Of a stretch of DNA of 64,000 bases, positions 54,610-64,000 are shown one piece after another. Position 1 is the stretch's first letter. The number at the start of each line of letters is the position of its first letter. The DNA comes from Pseudoips prasinana (taxonomy: Eukaryota; Arthropoda; Insecta; Lepidoptera; Nolidae): contig OX621240.1 of assembly GCA_951640165.1 (NCBI GenBank), positions 37,080,713 through 37,144,712 on the forward strand, read 5' to 3'. Under the pieces are notes generated by a model that worked only from the letters and a program-made list of their open reading frames with translations, ran no database searches and was not told the origin of the DNA. Made by a program: the position numbers and the translations under genes.

Positions 54610-55110
54610 AATAAGCATTCAGACAACCGATCGAGCATATATTGTGTTTGCCTCCTAAATAATTACTCTAATTGGACCAAATCCCGTGTTCATGCCCGCT
54701 TGAGTACCTATGTTGCGCCGGACCGTCTCAACTGGGTCTTGTTGAAGCCGGTAGTAGATGAACCCACTGAGTTTGTTTCGCTGGGTCTTCTCAGTTAGGG
54801 CGCATTGGATCCGGTGGAAGCATTAAAGCGCGACCGTCGTTATTAACACAAGGTTCGTCATAATAATAATACCTTAATATAGACAGAACCATTGACAATA
54901 TGTAGTAAAAATTAAACAAGATAATTAAACATAATCTCTTCACAATAACTTGATCCGAGCTAGCTAAATATCATTGCTATAATAAAATAAATTTTATAAA
55001 TGTTTTCATACAATGTGATACATGACAATACCATAATATCTATGTTACTAGAAATAATAATGTATACAACTATATTACTACAAACATGTTCTGACTATTA
55101 AAAAAAAATA
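54610..55110 (+). mobile_element. LINE-like 3'-end repeat (CATGTTCTGAC family), longest sense copy
   Basis: GACAACCGATCGAGCATATA .. CGGACCGTCTCAACTGGGTC .. GGCGCATTGGATCCGGTGGA .. AACATGTTCTGACTATTAAA. The final GTCTACGTGAATAAAAACC end is displaced into the adjoining hairpin at 55141. Confidence 0.65.
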
Positions 55111-55140
55111 TATTAATAATTATTATATTACTATATTAAA

Positions 55141-55229
55141 AAAAAAGGTTTTTATTCACGTAGACTTTAAAAAAGCGCTTGTACTTAACAAGCGCTTTTT
55201 TAAAGTCTACGTGAATATAAACCTTTTTT
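55141..55229. repeat. Palindrome built from a retroelement 3' end, 5-nt loop
   Basis: Arms of about 42 bp (GGTTTTTATTCACGTAGACT TTAAAAAAGCGCTTGT and inverse) around ACTTA. The right arm flows straight into the right arm of the large inverted duplication. Confidence 0.9.
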
Positions 55230-56220
55230 TTTAGATATAGCTTGTTTGAAAAGCACATGGTAAATACACATATCCTACTAATATTATAAATGCGGAAGTT
55301 TATGAGTATGGATGGATGCATGGATGTTTGTTACTCTTTCACGCAAAAACTATCCAACGGATTTTGATGAAGCTTTGTAGGAATATAGCTTATACATCGC
55401 AATAACGCATAGGCTATAATTTATACATTTTAACGCGGGGCACGGCTATAATTTAGGCGAAAGTTTGTGAGTGTGTATGTGTTTGTTCACGTCTAAACGG
55501 CTGGAGCGAATTCACTAAAATTTGGTATGGAGTTAGCTGACACCCTGAATTAACACATAGGCTATAATTTATAAAGTTTAACGCGGGTAAAACTGCGGGC
55601 TAAGTAAAACTTCAGTGTATAGGCAGCTCGACTATGGAATGCCTTGCCCATCGTATTTAGACGTGCTCAGACAGTATCAGCTTTTAAAAATATAGTCAGA
55701 GAACATTATTGGTTGTATGATTTGTAATTCTTTATGTACAGTATTTATTTCTTTATGTTTTTTTTATGTGAGTATAAATTTACTAAAAATATTATTGTTT
55801 ATGGTTAAACCACAATTTTGCTATATCGCTTGGACTGCTATTAGTTAATGTTTGCTGCGCCCCACGGTTTAACGCGCGTTACATATTATAATTTTTAACA
55901 TCTCCTCCCCCGTAGGAGATAGCGTTAACTGATGGAATAGAAAGTGCCTCTGTGTTTGCGCACACACTTGTGCACTATAATATTATTATGTCCTGCGCAA
56001 TTGGCTAGTCTCCATTGAGAAGAAATTCGGTCGGGAGGACATTATTATTAATTAAATTAAAAGGTATACTAGACTGTCTACAGCAAAGGTCTTGCTGTCC
56101 GCAATGACTGAGTTAGTACGAGGATAACTAGTCGCTTACTATAGACACTTGGCATATACCTACATAACTAGCAATGATAACTGCTGGTGCTTGTATCTTT
56201 TACACCACTAAATTGAATAC

Positions 56221-56537
56221 TGTAGAGGACTCGCAGCAGCAAGAGGTACTCTGTAACGGGATCTAGGGAGAGACCTTCACAATGATAACACACGTATTAA
56301 ACACCAATCACTTATTTTATTGAAAAATAATAAAACTAGATTTCACAATGTATTCTTTAGCACTCCATTTTGATAACTTTTTACAAACATCACTCAAACG
56401 TAATATTATACTTTTTATTTAATTCGAATTCTATTCTAACTTTCAAAGCTATGTCCAGCTATTTTAATAAAATGACCAGAGTTAGCTATCTTCACAAAAG
56501 AGGTTTTATTCTATAGGAGGGTGGTAATATCATTACA
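56221..56537. mobile_element. Solo LTR with 4-bp target duplication
   Basis: It starts TGTAGAGGACTCGCAGCAGC and ends GGTAATATCATTACA (TGTA..TACA), 317 bp, flanked by ATAC at 56217-56220 and 56538-56541. The unoccupied site is preserved at 54561-54575 (AAATTGAATACCATCACATT), where ATAC occurs once. TG..CA ends plus a 4-bp duplication indicate an LTR retrotransposon reduced by LTR-LTR recombination. No internal region is seen. Confidence 0.85.
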
Positions 56538-56541
56538 ATAC

Positions 56542-57185
56542 CATCACATTTTTTTTCTAATATAGCTTGTTTGAAAAGCACATGGTAAATATACATATCC
56601 TACTAATATTATAAATGCGGAAGTTTATGAGTATGGAGGGATGTATGGATGTTTGTTACTGTTTCACGCAAAAACTGTCCAACGTATTTTGATGAAGCTT
56701 TGTAGTAATATAGCTTATACATCGTAATAACGCATAGGCTACTATTATTTATACATTTTGACGTGGGGCACGGCAAGTAAATATTATTTAGGCGAAAGTT
56801 TGTGAGTGTGTGTGTTTGTTCAGGTCTAAACGGCTGGAGCGATTTTACTAAAATTTTGTATGGAGTTAGCTGACACCCTGAATCAACACATGGCTATAAT
56901 TTATAAAGTTTAACGCGGGTAAATCTGCGGGCTAAGTAAAATTTCAGTGTATAGGCAGCTCGACTGTGGAATGCCTTGCCTATCGTATTTAGACGTTCTC
57001 AGATAGTATCAGCTTTTAAAGCTTTTAAAATCAGAGAACACTATTGGTTGAATGATTTGTGATTCTTTAAGTACAGTATTTATTTCTTTAATTATGTTTT
57101 TTTTGTGTGAGTATAAATTTACTAAAAATATTATTGTTTATGGTTAAACCACAATTTTGCTATATCGCTTGGACTGCTTTTAGTT
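56542..57185 (+). repeat. Third copy of the duplicated module
   Basis: Collinear with 55233-55860: ATATAGCTTGTTTGAAAAGC .. TCCTACTAATATTATAAATG .. GCTATATCGCTTGGACTGCT. It is more diverged than the two arms are from each other (for example CAGGTCTAAACGG, TTTAAAGCTTTTAAAATCAG). It ends before the SINE B piece. Confidence 0.88.
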
Positions 57186-57204
57186 AATGATTAGCTCCTA
57201 TCCA

Positions 57205-57320
57205 TCCAAAGATTGTCTGGAAGAGATCGCTTTATGCCATAAGACCGTACCTTTTTACAACTTGTCCTTGTCATATTTCATGTCATATGCCTACTTATGG
57301 TGTACAATTAATAGTATTAT
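57205..57320 (+). mobile_element. LINE-like 3' end fragment
   Basis: GATTGTCTGGAAGAGATCGC, ATAAGACCGTACC, GTGTACAATTAATAG. Relative of 7660 and 8030. Confidence 0.5.
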
Positions 57321-57360
57321 ATTATACACAATGTCGATGTGCAATCAGCGCGAGATTATA

Positions 57361-57681
57361 TCGATACATATAATAAAATTGAAGGAAAGTCAAAACTGTA
57401 TATTGAATATTTTTAAAAAAGGATACTTGGGGCGAGATCTACAATAGATACCGAAGCCAAAAATATAGTTTTTAGAATTTTTGACCGTTTATCTGATTGT
57501 CTGTATGTATGTCCGGGCTAAACTCAAAAAGTAATGCATGGATTTACTACAAATTTTGCATGAATATTACTAAGAGGTCGGGTCAACATATAGGCTACAT
57601 ATTATTACGCTGTCACCTACGGGAGAGGAGCTGTGATAATTTATAAAGTTTAACGCGGGTAAAACCGCGGGGCACTGCTAC
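57361..57681 (+). mobile_element. Helitron (TCTATACATATAATAAAATC family), decayed ends
   Basis: A|TCGATACATATAATAAAATT .. GCGGGTAAAACCGCGGGGCA CTGCTAC. The terminal CTAG has become CTAC, so it is probably an immobile relic. Confidence 0.82.
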
Positions 57682-58990
57682 TAATTAATATAGAAAAGTG
57701 TCTCGTGAGATGTTTCTACTGCGCGCAAAAACAATATTTTTACTTGAGACTGCTGATTTCTGGTATTCTATCAGAAAAAGATTTTTTTTAAAGTGAGATT
57801 CTGCCCAACAATGCTGTATAATTCGGAGATATACAGGCAACGAATCAATCGCATGTTCCGTAGAATGTAATTCCCACCATTGCACGCACATGTTTTTAAT
57901 TACTATGAAGGACTTGTTAATATCAGTAGACTGTCTCAATAACAGGAATCCTCACTTTAGTCTTTGCTATATAACATATAATAACATTTATTGCAGATAA
58001 TAAAATGCATTATTTTTATTGAACAACCTAAAACTATTGTATTTTTGAAGATAAATCTTTAGGCGCGTTGAGTACGTTTATGGTGAACAAAAATCACAGA
58101 ACTCGCGACATTATCACTAAACGCTTAAATGAGCTATATGTATACAATGCAGGTATATATGTATGTATACTTTTAATGTGAACAAATAGCGTGAATCTCG
58201 CGCATTGTATACTGTGTATATAACTACATGGATATACCTTCGTGCGTTCTTAGTATATCTCAATGTGAAGTATAAACTATTATATTGAAGATCACGAGTG
58301 TAAAAATTGTTTAGTCATTTAACTTAAGATGCTGAAGAAGCATAGGTCATTGTAGAGTAAAACAATGTTGGCCCTAATATACTGCTTAAGCGGACACCAC
58401 GTAGGACAGTATTTTCGGAATAAGTGTAAGAATAAATCTTCACACATAAATATCTTACGAAAGATAATCTCTAAAATATTTAGAACCAACCCACGAAATC
58501 CCGCGCTTTTCAGTTGTCTTGTTAGCTTTGTAGTAGATTCATTTTTCCACGGACTCACGAACGATTTGAAGATGCTGTTGGGTCTTTCTCTAACCTTGCA
58601 CATGTAGGACGCGTGTTGCTAACGCATGATGACATTGGATCAATCGATTTGCACCTCAGCGAACCTTTCAAAAGCGCTGCAGTATCTTCTCATCAGAGTT
58701 CTGAATGCGATATTGTTCTGGACGCGAGGAGCGCTGTGTCCATGTTATATAACTAACCCATAACATGCACATGTATAGCGCACATTCAATTTTCTTCGGT
58801 TAGTTACACATCCATAATGAGACCTTATTTGTTGCTACAAATGCGTGTTTCATATCATAATAATGCTTGATTATGATATGATACATATTGCATATGATAC
58901 GTACTGCCGCACGCCGTCCCAATCATGTGGTAAAGAAGTTAGAACACTAGATATTGTTCCCAAAGATTCATCAACGCTAACTATCACTGT
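57682..58990. other. No identified gene
   Basis: Opposed open frames at 58319-58607 overlap on both strands and resemble no family I know. The segment 58440-58760 is slightly G+C-richer and may be an old transposon remnant. No exon of the transporter was recognised. Confidence 0.4.
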
Positions 58991-59042
58991 CTCTCAAGTG
59001 ACCTCTTAGGGTGTATAGACACCCTAAGAGGTCACTTGAGAG
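58991..59042. repeat. Perfect palindrome, 4-nt loop
   Basis: 24-bp arms CTCTCAAGTGACCTCTTAGG GTGT and inverse around ATAG (59015-59018). Confidence 0.95.
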
Positions 59043-59113
59043 TGGTAAATGCGGTTGTATGTATTTAAAACATTATAATGCATTTTTATATTTCTTTATA
59101 TTTTTATATCTGA

Positions 59114-62100
59114 CTAGCTGGTGCCCGCGACTTCGTCCGCGACAATTTTGAATGATGACCAATGTAACTACTTACTTCTACCTTAATCTAAAAAATAAAA
59201 CTTTTAAAAGAAATAAGCAATATAAAGGTCATGGCCCATAATCCGACCCGGTTCAAAAATGTTTTTGTACAAAAACGAAAATAATGGTAAATAATGCAGG
59301 CATAACCCACTGTTCATTATATGTAAAAAGAAAAAAATAATTCAATGGAGAGATCTTGCAGTAGACCGATCAAAATTGGATAATAATTAGCTGCACCAGC
59401 GGTTTCGCCCGTCTCTAAATTATTTTATCCCATGGAAAAATGTCACTGGGATAAAAAGTTTACTATGTCCGTCTACAAATCTAATATGTAGGTATATACG
59501 ATATATTTTTTTGTCTATTCATAGGAATTTGACATGACATGATAGATAAAAAATAATTAAATAATGTATTTTCTTAATCTATGCTATGCACCTAAGGTAT
59601 TAAACAAATACTCATTCTTTACATGTATACTACGGGGCAAGCAATTTAACCAAAATCGGTTCAGTAGTTTAGACTTGAAAATGAAACAAGCAGACTTACT
59701 TTGCCATTGTTTTGTTAAATTAAAATATCATCGTGACACTTAATAAGCAAACTCGTTCGGTCAGGTAATAAATAACACGTATATTGCTGTCTCGGTCTCA
59801 CCCGAGCTTTGTTGCGGTCGCGCAATAATACAATGTATTATATTTTATTTCATGATCCCCATCGGCCACAGTAATGCACCACTTACCATTGAAAAGTATA
59901 ATCATTTGTCTTTGATTCCCCCCATATTTCATTTCTGTACGCCGTAGGTATATTTTTCATACTAAATGGGCCATTACCTTTAAGAAAATCTATCCTGTAA
60001 ATAACCTACCTAAGAAATAAACTAAAGACTACTTTGCTACTGTTATTTAAAAAAAAGGACCGGATATCATCAACCAAAAATATCAAAGAATAGTTATCAA
60101 TTATCCCAATGTTAAGTCAGTAAGTCAAATAAAGTAAAATATTAAGCAACGATGCATTAATCACAAAGGTAACTCCCATTAGATTAGGTTGCGACCACGG
60201 CATTGATAGGTCTACTACCACATTTTGTGAACGAAATCATAGCGGGATCTAAAACGATGATTACGCCATCTACTAACAAAAATATAAACTTGTAAAGCGG
60301 TAAAATTAAGATGTGTGCATATTTTGTGGGTGAGATTAAAGCGATCATCTATTGATTCAGTTTTGCACTACCTTTTATTTCAAGCATTTATTTATTTTAA
60401 CCGATATGCCAAATAAGTTATGCGATCTGATACGATATAAACGCCATCTTGTTACAAAATTATAATCTTGTAGATCAGTAAAATTAAGATGATATTTTTT
60501 GGGTTATCATCTCGACACACTCAATTTATACTACGCTAACTCGAATTATAGGTAAATTCTTTTTTCATCCCAATTTGATTAAGATGTCGCTTTTTTTTAA
60601 ATTTCGTATAAAAATGACCAGAAACAAAGAAGTCACAAATCTTATAAAAGCTAAATCTTTACTTAGACGACAACGACCACGACATTTTAAGCAACTTAAG
60701 CAACTTGGCATAAGAAACAAATTTTGCTAAAATATGAATTGGCGTAAATTGTTGGTGTAGATCTATTGAATCAATTTTTGGATTACCTTTTTGTAACAAA
60801 AAAATATTCCCTAGATTGCTTTATTTTTAACTGAAATACAAATTTACATGCATTTCACTCCAAAAAAAAACACATCTTCATTAAAACGTACATCCTCTAT
60901 TTTAGTCGTCCTTAGGGGTGGATTTCCAAAAATCTTGAAACTTATATGTTTTATTTTTATCTTAAACGCCAAATACCAATTCTCATGGGCTTAACTTGAA
61001 AAATGTCAGATTTTTCATACACACTTACATCCCCAATTTTACGCCCTTGGGGGTGGAATTTTCAAAAATCCTAAGACATATATTTTATTTTCAACTTCAA
61101 GGCCATATACCAAAGCCTTTAACATCAAAATGAAGGATTTTTATAAAGTTTTTCCCTTATTTTACTCCCTTAGGGGTAGTATTTTCAAAAACCCTTCTTC
61201 AGTGGATGCCTACGTCATAAAAGGTAACTACTGTCAAAATGTCAAGTCTCTAACTCCAGCCGTTTAGGCTGTGCGTTGATATGTCAGTCAGTTAGCATAA
61301 ATTTACATTCCCTATTTTACGACCTTGGGGGTAGAATTTCCGAAAATCCTGAAATATTTATTTTTTATTTTTAACTGAAAGGACAAATACCAATTTTCAG
61401 GGGTTTAACTCCAAAAATGTCGCATTTCAAACAATCTCACAACCCTCTATTTTACGCCCTAAAGGGCTGGAATTCCCAAAAATCCTGAAATACATATTTA
61501 TTATTTTTAACTAAAAAGCCAAATACTAATTTTCATGCGTTTAGCTTAAAAGTTCTCACATTTTCATACAAACTTACATCCCCTATTTTCGCCCTTGGGG
61601 GTAGAATTTCCAAAAATCCTGAAATACATAATTTTTTGTTTTTAACTGGAAGGCCAAATACCAATTTTCATACCTTTAACTTCAGAAACAGCAAAGTTCC
61701 ATACTAACTATGCACCCCCGTTTTACCCCTTTATGGTTGAATTTAAAAAAATCCATGCTTATTCCTTGTCTTACAGTATAAAGAAAGCATTTGTGCAAAA
61801 TTTCAGCTTTCTAGGTCCAAGGGTTTGGGCTGGGCGTTGATGAGTCAGTCAATCAGACAGTCAGGACTTCTCTTTTTATTTATTTAGATAGATGAAATAC
61901 ATATTTTTTATTTTTAACTAAAAGGCCAAATACTAATTTTCATGCGTTTAACTTAAAAATTGTCACATTTTCATAGAAACTTACATCCCCTATTTTTCGC
62001 CCTTGGGGGTAGAATTTCCAAAAATCCTGAAACACGTAATTTTTTATTTTTCACTGGAAGGCCAAATACCAATTTTCATGCCTTTAACTTCAAAAACAGC

Positions 62101-62696
62101 AAAGTTTCATACTAACTTTGCACCCCCGTTTTACCCCTTTAGGGGTTAAATTTCAAAAAATCCATCCTTATTCCTTGTCTACAGTATAAAGAAAACATTT
62201 GTGAAAAATTTCAGCTTTCTAGGTCCAAGGGTTTAAGCTGGGCGTTGATGAGTCAGTCAATCAGTCAGGACTTCTCTTTTTATTTATATAGATAGATGAA
62301 ATACATATTTTTTATTTTTAACTAAAAGGCCAAATACTAATTTTCATGCGTTTAACTTAAAAATTGTCACATTTTCATACAAACTTACATCCCCTATTTT
62401 TTTGCCCTTGGGGGTAGAATTTCCAAAAATCCTGAAACACATAATTTTTTATTTTAACTGGAAGGCCAAATACCAATTTTCATGCCTTTAACTTCAAAAA
62501 CAGCAAAGTTTCATACTAACTTTGCACCCCCGTTTTACCCCTTTAGGGGTTGAATTTCAAAAAATCCATCCTTATTCCTTGTCTACAGTATAAAGAAAAC
62601 ATCTGTGCAAAATTTCAGCTTTCTAGGTCCAAGGGTTTAGGCTGGGCGTTGATGAGTCAGTCAATCAGTCAGGTCTTCTCTTTTTATTTATATAGA
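59114..62696 (-). mobile_element. Large non-autonomous Helitron, copy 2, enlarged
   Basis: A|CTAGCTGGTGCCCGCGACTT on the plus strand marks the 3' end at 59114. The 5' terminus TCTATATAAATAAAAAGA is at 62696. It is collinear with 8435-10341 but longer for two reasons: a 752-bp TIR insertion at 59227-59978, and a tandem triplication of about 404 bp at the 5' end (61486-62697). No Rep/helicase ORF is seen. Confidence 0.88.
59227..59978. mobile_element. 752-bp TIR element inserted in the Helitron
   Basis: Ends GGTCATGGCCCAT and ATGGGCCATTACC (12 of 13 bp inverted match). Copy 1 of the Helitron reads AATATAAATTTAAG at the empty site. Here AATATAAA and TTTAAG flank the insert, so the boundaries are exact and there is no target duplication. 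Inside lies a decayed Helitron-like piece (AGCTGCACCAGCGGTTTCGC at 59390). Confidence 0.82.
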
Positions 62697-62697
62697 T
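61486..62697. repeat. Tandem triplication of the Helitron 5' end, about 404-bp period
   Basis: The block TGAAATACAT..TTTTTAACTAAAA GGCC .. CAGTCAGGACTTCTCTTTTT ATTTATATAGATAGA starts at 61486, 61893 and 62297. Each unit ends with the Helitron's own 5' terminus. Units two and three are nearly identical. Confidence 0.93.
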
Positions 62698-62780
62698 AGC
62701 AAATCTATATTTGCTATGAGATATTTTGCTGGTTTTTAATAATAATAATAATATTAATTATTATTAAAAACCAGCGAAAT
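62696..62780. repeat. Two hairpins at the Helitron 5' boundary
   Basis: ATAGCAAAT / CTAT / ATTTGCTAT at 62696-62717, then ATTTTGCTGGTTTTTAATAA .. and inverse at 62723-62780 with one mismatch. They lie directly outside the 5' end of the Helitron. Confidence 0.85.
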
Positions 62781-62934
62781 TATAATAAGTTATTGAAACA
62801 TTACAACAAAGAAATATAAAAATGTATTATAATGTTTTAAATACATACAACCGCAATTTATAACTTCTTTACAAAAACCGATTGGAACAAAATTTATTTG
62901 TGACCATTGCGAACGCGGTAAACCGAGGGCAAAG

Positions 62935-63095
62935 AATATCAGCACTCCATCCCATTCCGGGTGGTATAAGTCATCCTGAGGCAATATGTCCCAGAGTACG
63001 GGCAGTAGCTTCTCTTTTTTGTATTATGAACATCATACTGCAATCGTCAACCCATTTGACAAGCGAGGCGATTATGGCATATCCCTCCAAATAAT
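62935..63095 (+). repeat. CTCATTCC repeat family, fragment
   Basis: ATCAGCACTCCATCCCATTC .. TGTATTATGAACATCATACT .. GAGGCGATTATGGCATATCC. Confidence 0.55.
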
Positions 63096-63125
63096 AGACT
63101 CAACTTCATTGACTTATATGTATAA

Positions 63126-63221
63126 CTAGACACGCTGTTTCGAATAAAAACTCTGTCCCAGTCCGGCTGTGCGCGAGGTGAAGGGCGCGGGCGCGGGCGC
63201 GGGCGCGGCCGCGGCGGCCAT
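63126..63221 (-). other. GC-rich short ORF, possible 5' exon or promoter island
   Basis: CpG-dense stretch (GCGCGGGCGCGGGCGCGG). On the minus strand ATG at 63221 opens MAAAAAPAPAPAPFTSRTAG LGQSFYSKQRV before TAG. It lies upstream of the transporter exons on the same strand, so it could be a first exon, but no good donor follows and the phase does not fit exon A directly. Low-complexity coding may be chance. Confidence 0.15.
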
Positions 63222-63223
63222 AA

Positions 63224-63267
63224 TTGCTCACTGAGTTGCAGCGCGGGCGCTGCAACTCAGTGAGCAA
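63224..63267. repeat. Perfect palindrome, 4-nt loop
   Basis: 20-bp arms TTGCTCACTGAGTTGCAGCG and inverse around CGGG, abutting the CpG-rich patch. Confidence 0.95.
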
Positions 63268-64000
63268 ATTGTGAATATGGGATTGCGCGTCTAGTAGAAT
63301 ACATATAGGTCAATGCTCAACTTAGAAGGGAAAGAAACCCTAAAAAAGGCCCTTCTAGGACACACAAGCGGACCAATATTGACACGCACACACACCCGCA
63401 CAGAAACAGATATAATAGTAGTCTTATTTTTGTTATATTTTATAAATCTGTTAATTTATTCACGTTTATATTAATTTGGTTATTGGAAGACCGTAAACTC
63501 CTAACACAGGCATTACTTGCCGAATGAGCCTTCATAAACTACAAAAAAAATTGTAAACTGTCAATGCTAATAAAATATTTTGTTGTACCACCAGAGGTGC
63601 TGAGATTGATTGCCGTTTACAGCATGGATATTTAGTTCCAGCGTGTGGTATGACAGTTGGTGTTTCTGATGTGCTATCCCAACCTCACACAGGGTAAAAC
63701 TAGAATACTATCATCCAAAAGCCCCTTGATTCAATGCACTCCTGCATGTGCGTATCTTTTAGTTTAGGGGCAAGGAATCCTTCATACCATCAAGCATACA
63801 TCATCAAGCCTTTATACGTTGACTTATAAAACAGTTCAACTTACCACCACGTTGTGTATTACGCCCTCTAGTCGTAATGGGATGCTCGATATTATTGACT
63901 GCACCATATTGAACCTAGAATATACATAGATATTATTTTCTTGCTACGTACAGTTTTTCCTTTTTGTAAAACTTATTTAAGCACGCTTGACTTGGGGAGT
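63268..64000. other. No gene seen
   Basis: A CA-rich stretch at about 63380-63400 (GACACGCACACACACCCGCA), otherwise nothing recognised to the window end. Confidence 0.4.

Larger units (their letters stand above)
53004..56147. repeat. Large inverted duplication, about 0.94-kb arms
   Basis: The left arm (53004-53950) and right arm (55213-56147) are inverted copies with few differences: GTGTCTATAGTAAGCGACTA on the left, CTAGTCGCTTACTATAGACAC on the right. Each contains a tandem Helitron pair, a truncated SINE B piece and a roughly 350-bp unassigned block (GATACTGTCTGAGCACGTCT, CATTCCATAGTCGAGCTGCC). The 1.26-kb centre (53951-55212) differs and carries a LINE-like 3' end. A third partial copy of the SINE-side module is at 54257-54575. 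Confidence 0.92.

Noticed and set aside
58319..58607. Overlapping 94- and 80-codon frames on opposite strands
   Set aside because: No recognisable domain, no splice context and no codon signal; treated as unassigned.
63126..63221. First exon of the transporter
   Set aside because: No suitable donor and no phase match to exon A; the Ala-Pro run could be chance in a GC-rich patch. Listed only as a low-confidence patch.

Overview
The window is eukaryotic nuclear DNA, almost certainly from a moth or butterfly. The evidence is its repeat content: Helitrons ending in CTAGCTGTGCCCGCGACTTC-type 3' termini, several tRNA-headed SINE families, RTE-like and CR1/Jockey-like LINE debris, and long-TIR foldback elements. 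These are combined with intron-exon structure and A+T-rich spacers. There are no prokaryotic operons, CRISPR arrays or bacterial IS elements. All similarities below were read by eye; no alignment was computed.

One host gene can be identified with confidence. Four exons on the minus strand (51478-51579, 47138-47258, 33520-33753, 30819-30954) splice in perfect phase into the N-terminal third of a nucleobase/ascorbate transporter (SLC23/SVCT, NAT family). The 5' end of the gene lies upstream of 51.6 kb and was not found. The remaining C-terminal exons were not found below 30.8 kb. The introns seen are about 4.2, 13.4 and 2.6 kb. The 13.4-kb intron holds three sequence-identical tRNA-Ala(CGC) genes (35645, 38551, 40443), all on the plus strand and each followed by a T-run. 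A GC-rich, spliceable open segment on the plus strand at 21800-21972 is a candidate exon of a second, unrecognised gene. GC-rich patches near 15.6 kb and 63.2 kb are weaker candidates for first exons or promoters.

Everything else is mostly transposable elements. 0-8 kb: Helitrons, SINEs, a 105-bp tandem repeat and long-TIR MITEs. 8.4-10.9 kb: a 1.9-kb Helitron next to an inverted duplication of a SINE with its flank. 11-20 kb: LINE ends, two copies of a TA-flanked MITE, a 5S-rRNA-like SINE, and a 5'-truncated RTE-like LINE with intact RT core motifs and target-site duplications. 20-33 kb: SINEs, palindromic MITEs and twin perfect hairpins. 33-51 kb: transporter introns with the tRNA cluster, a 42-bp minisatellite, nested retroelements and many Helitrons. 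53-57 kb: a roughly 0.94-kb-arm inverted duplication with a third partial copy separated by a solo LTR. 59-62.7 kb: a second large Helitron with a tandemly triplicated 5' end and a TIR element inserted in it.

The most unusual signal is a series of at least fifteen near-perfect short palindromes (arms about 9-55 bp). Their loops are very short, most often exactly 4 nt, and several interrupt known repeats. They look like snap-back (template-switch) duplications or, alternatively, assembly/library artefacts.
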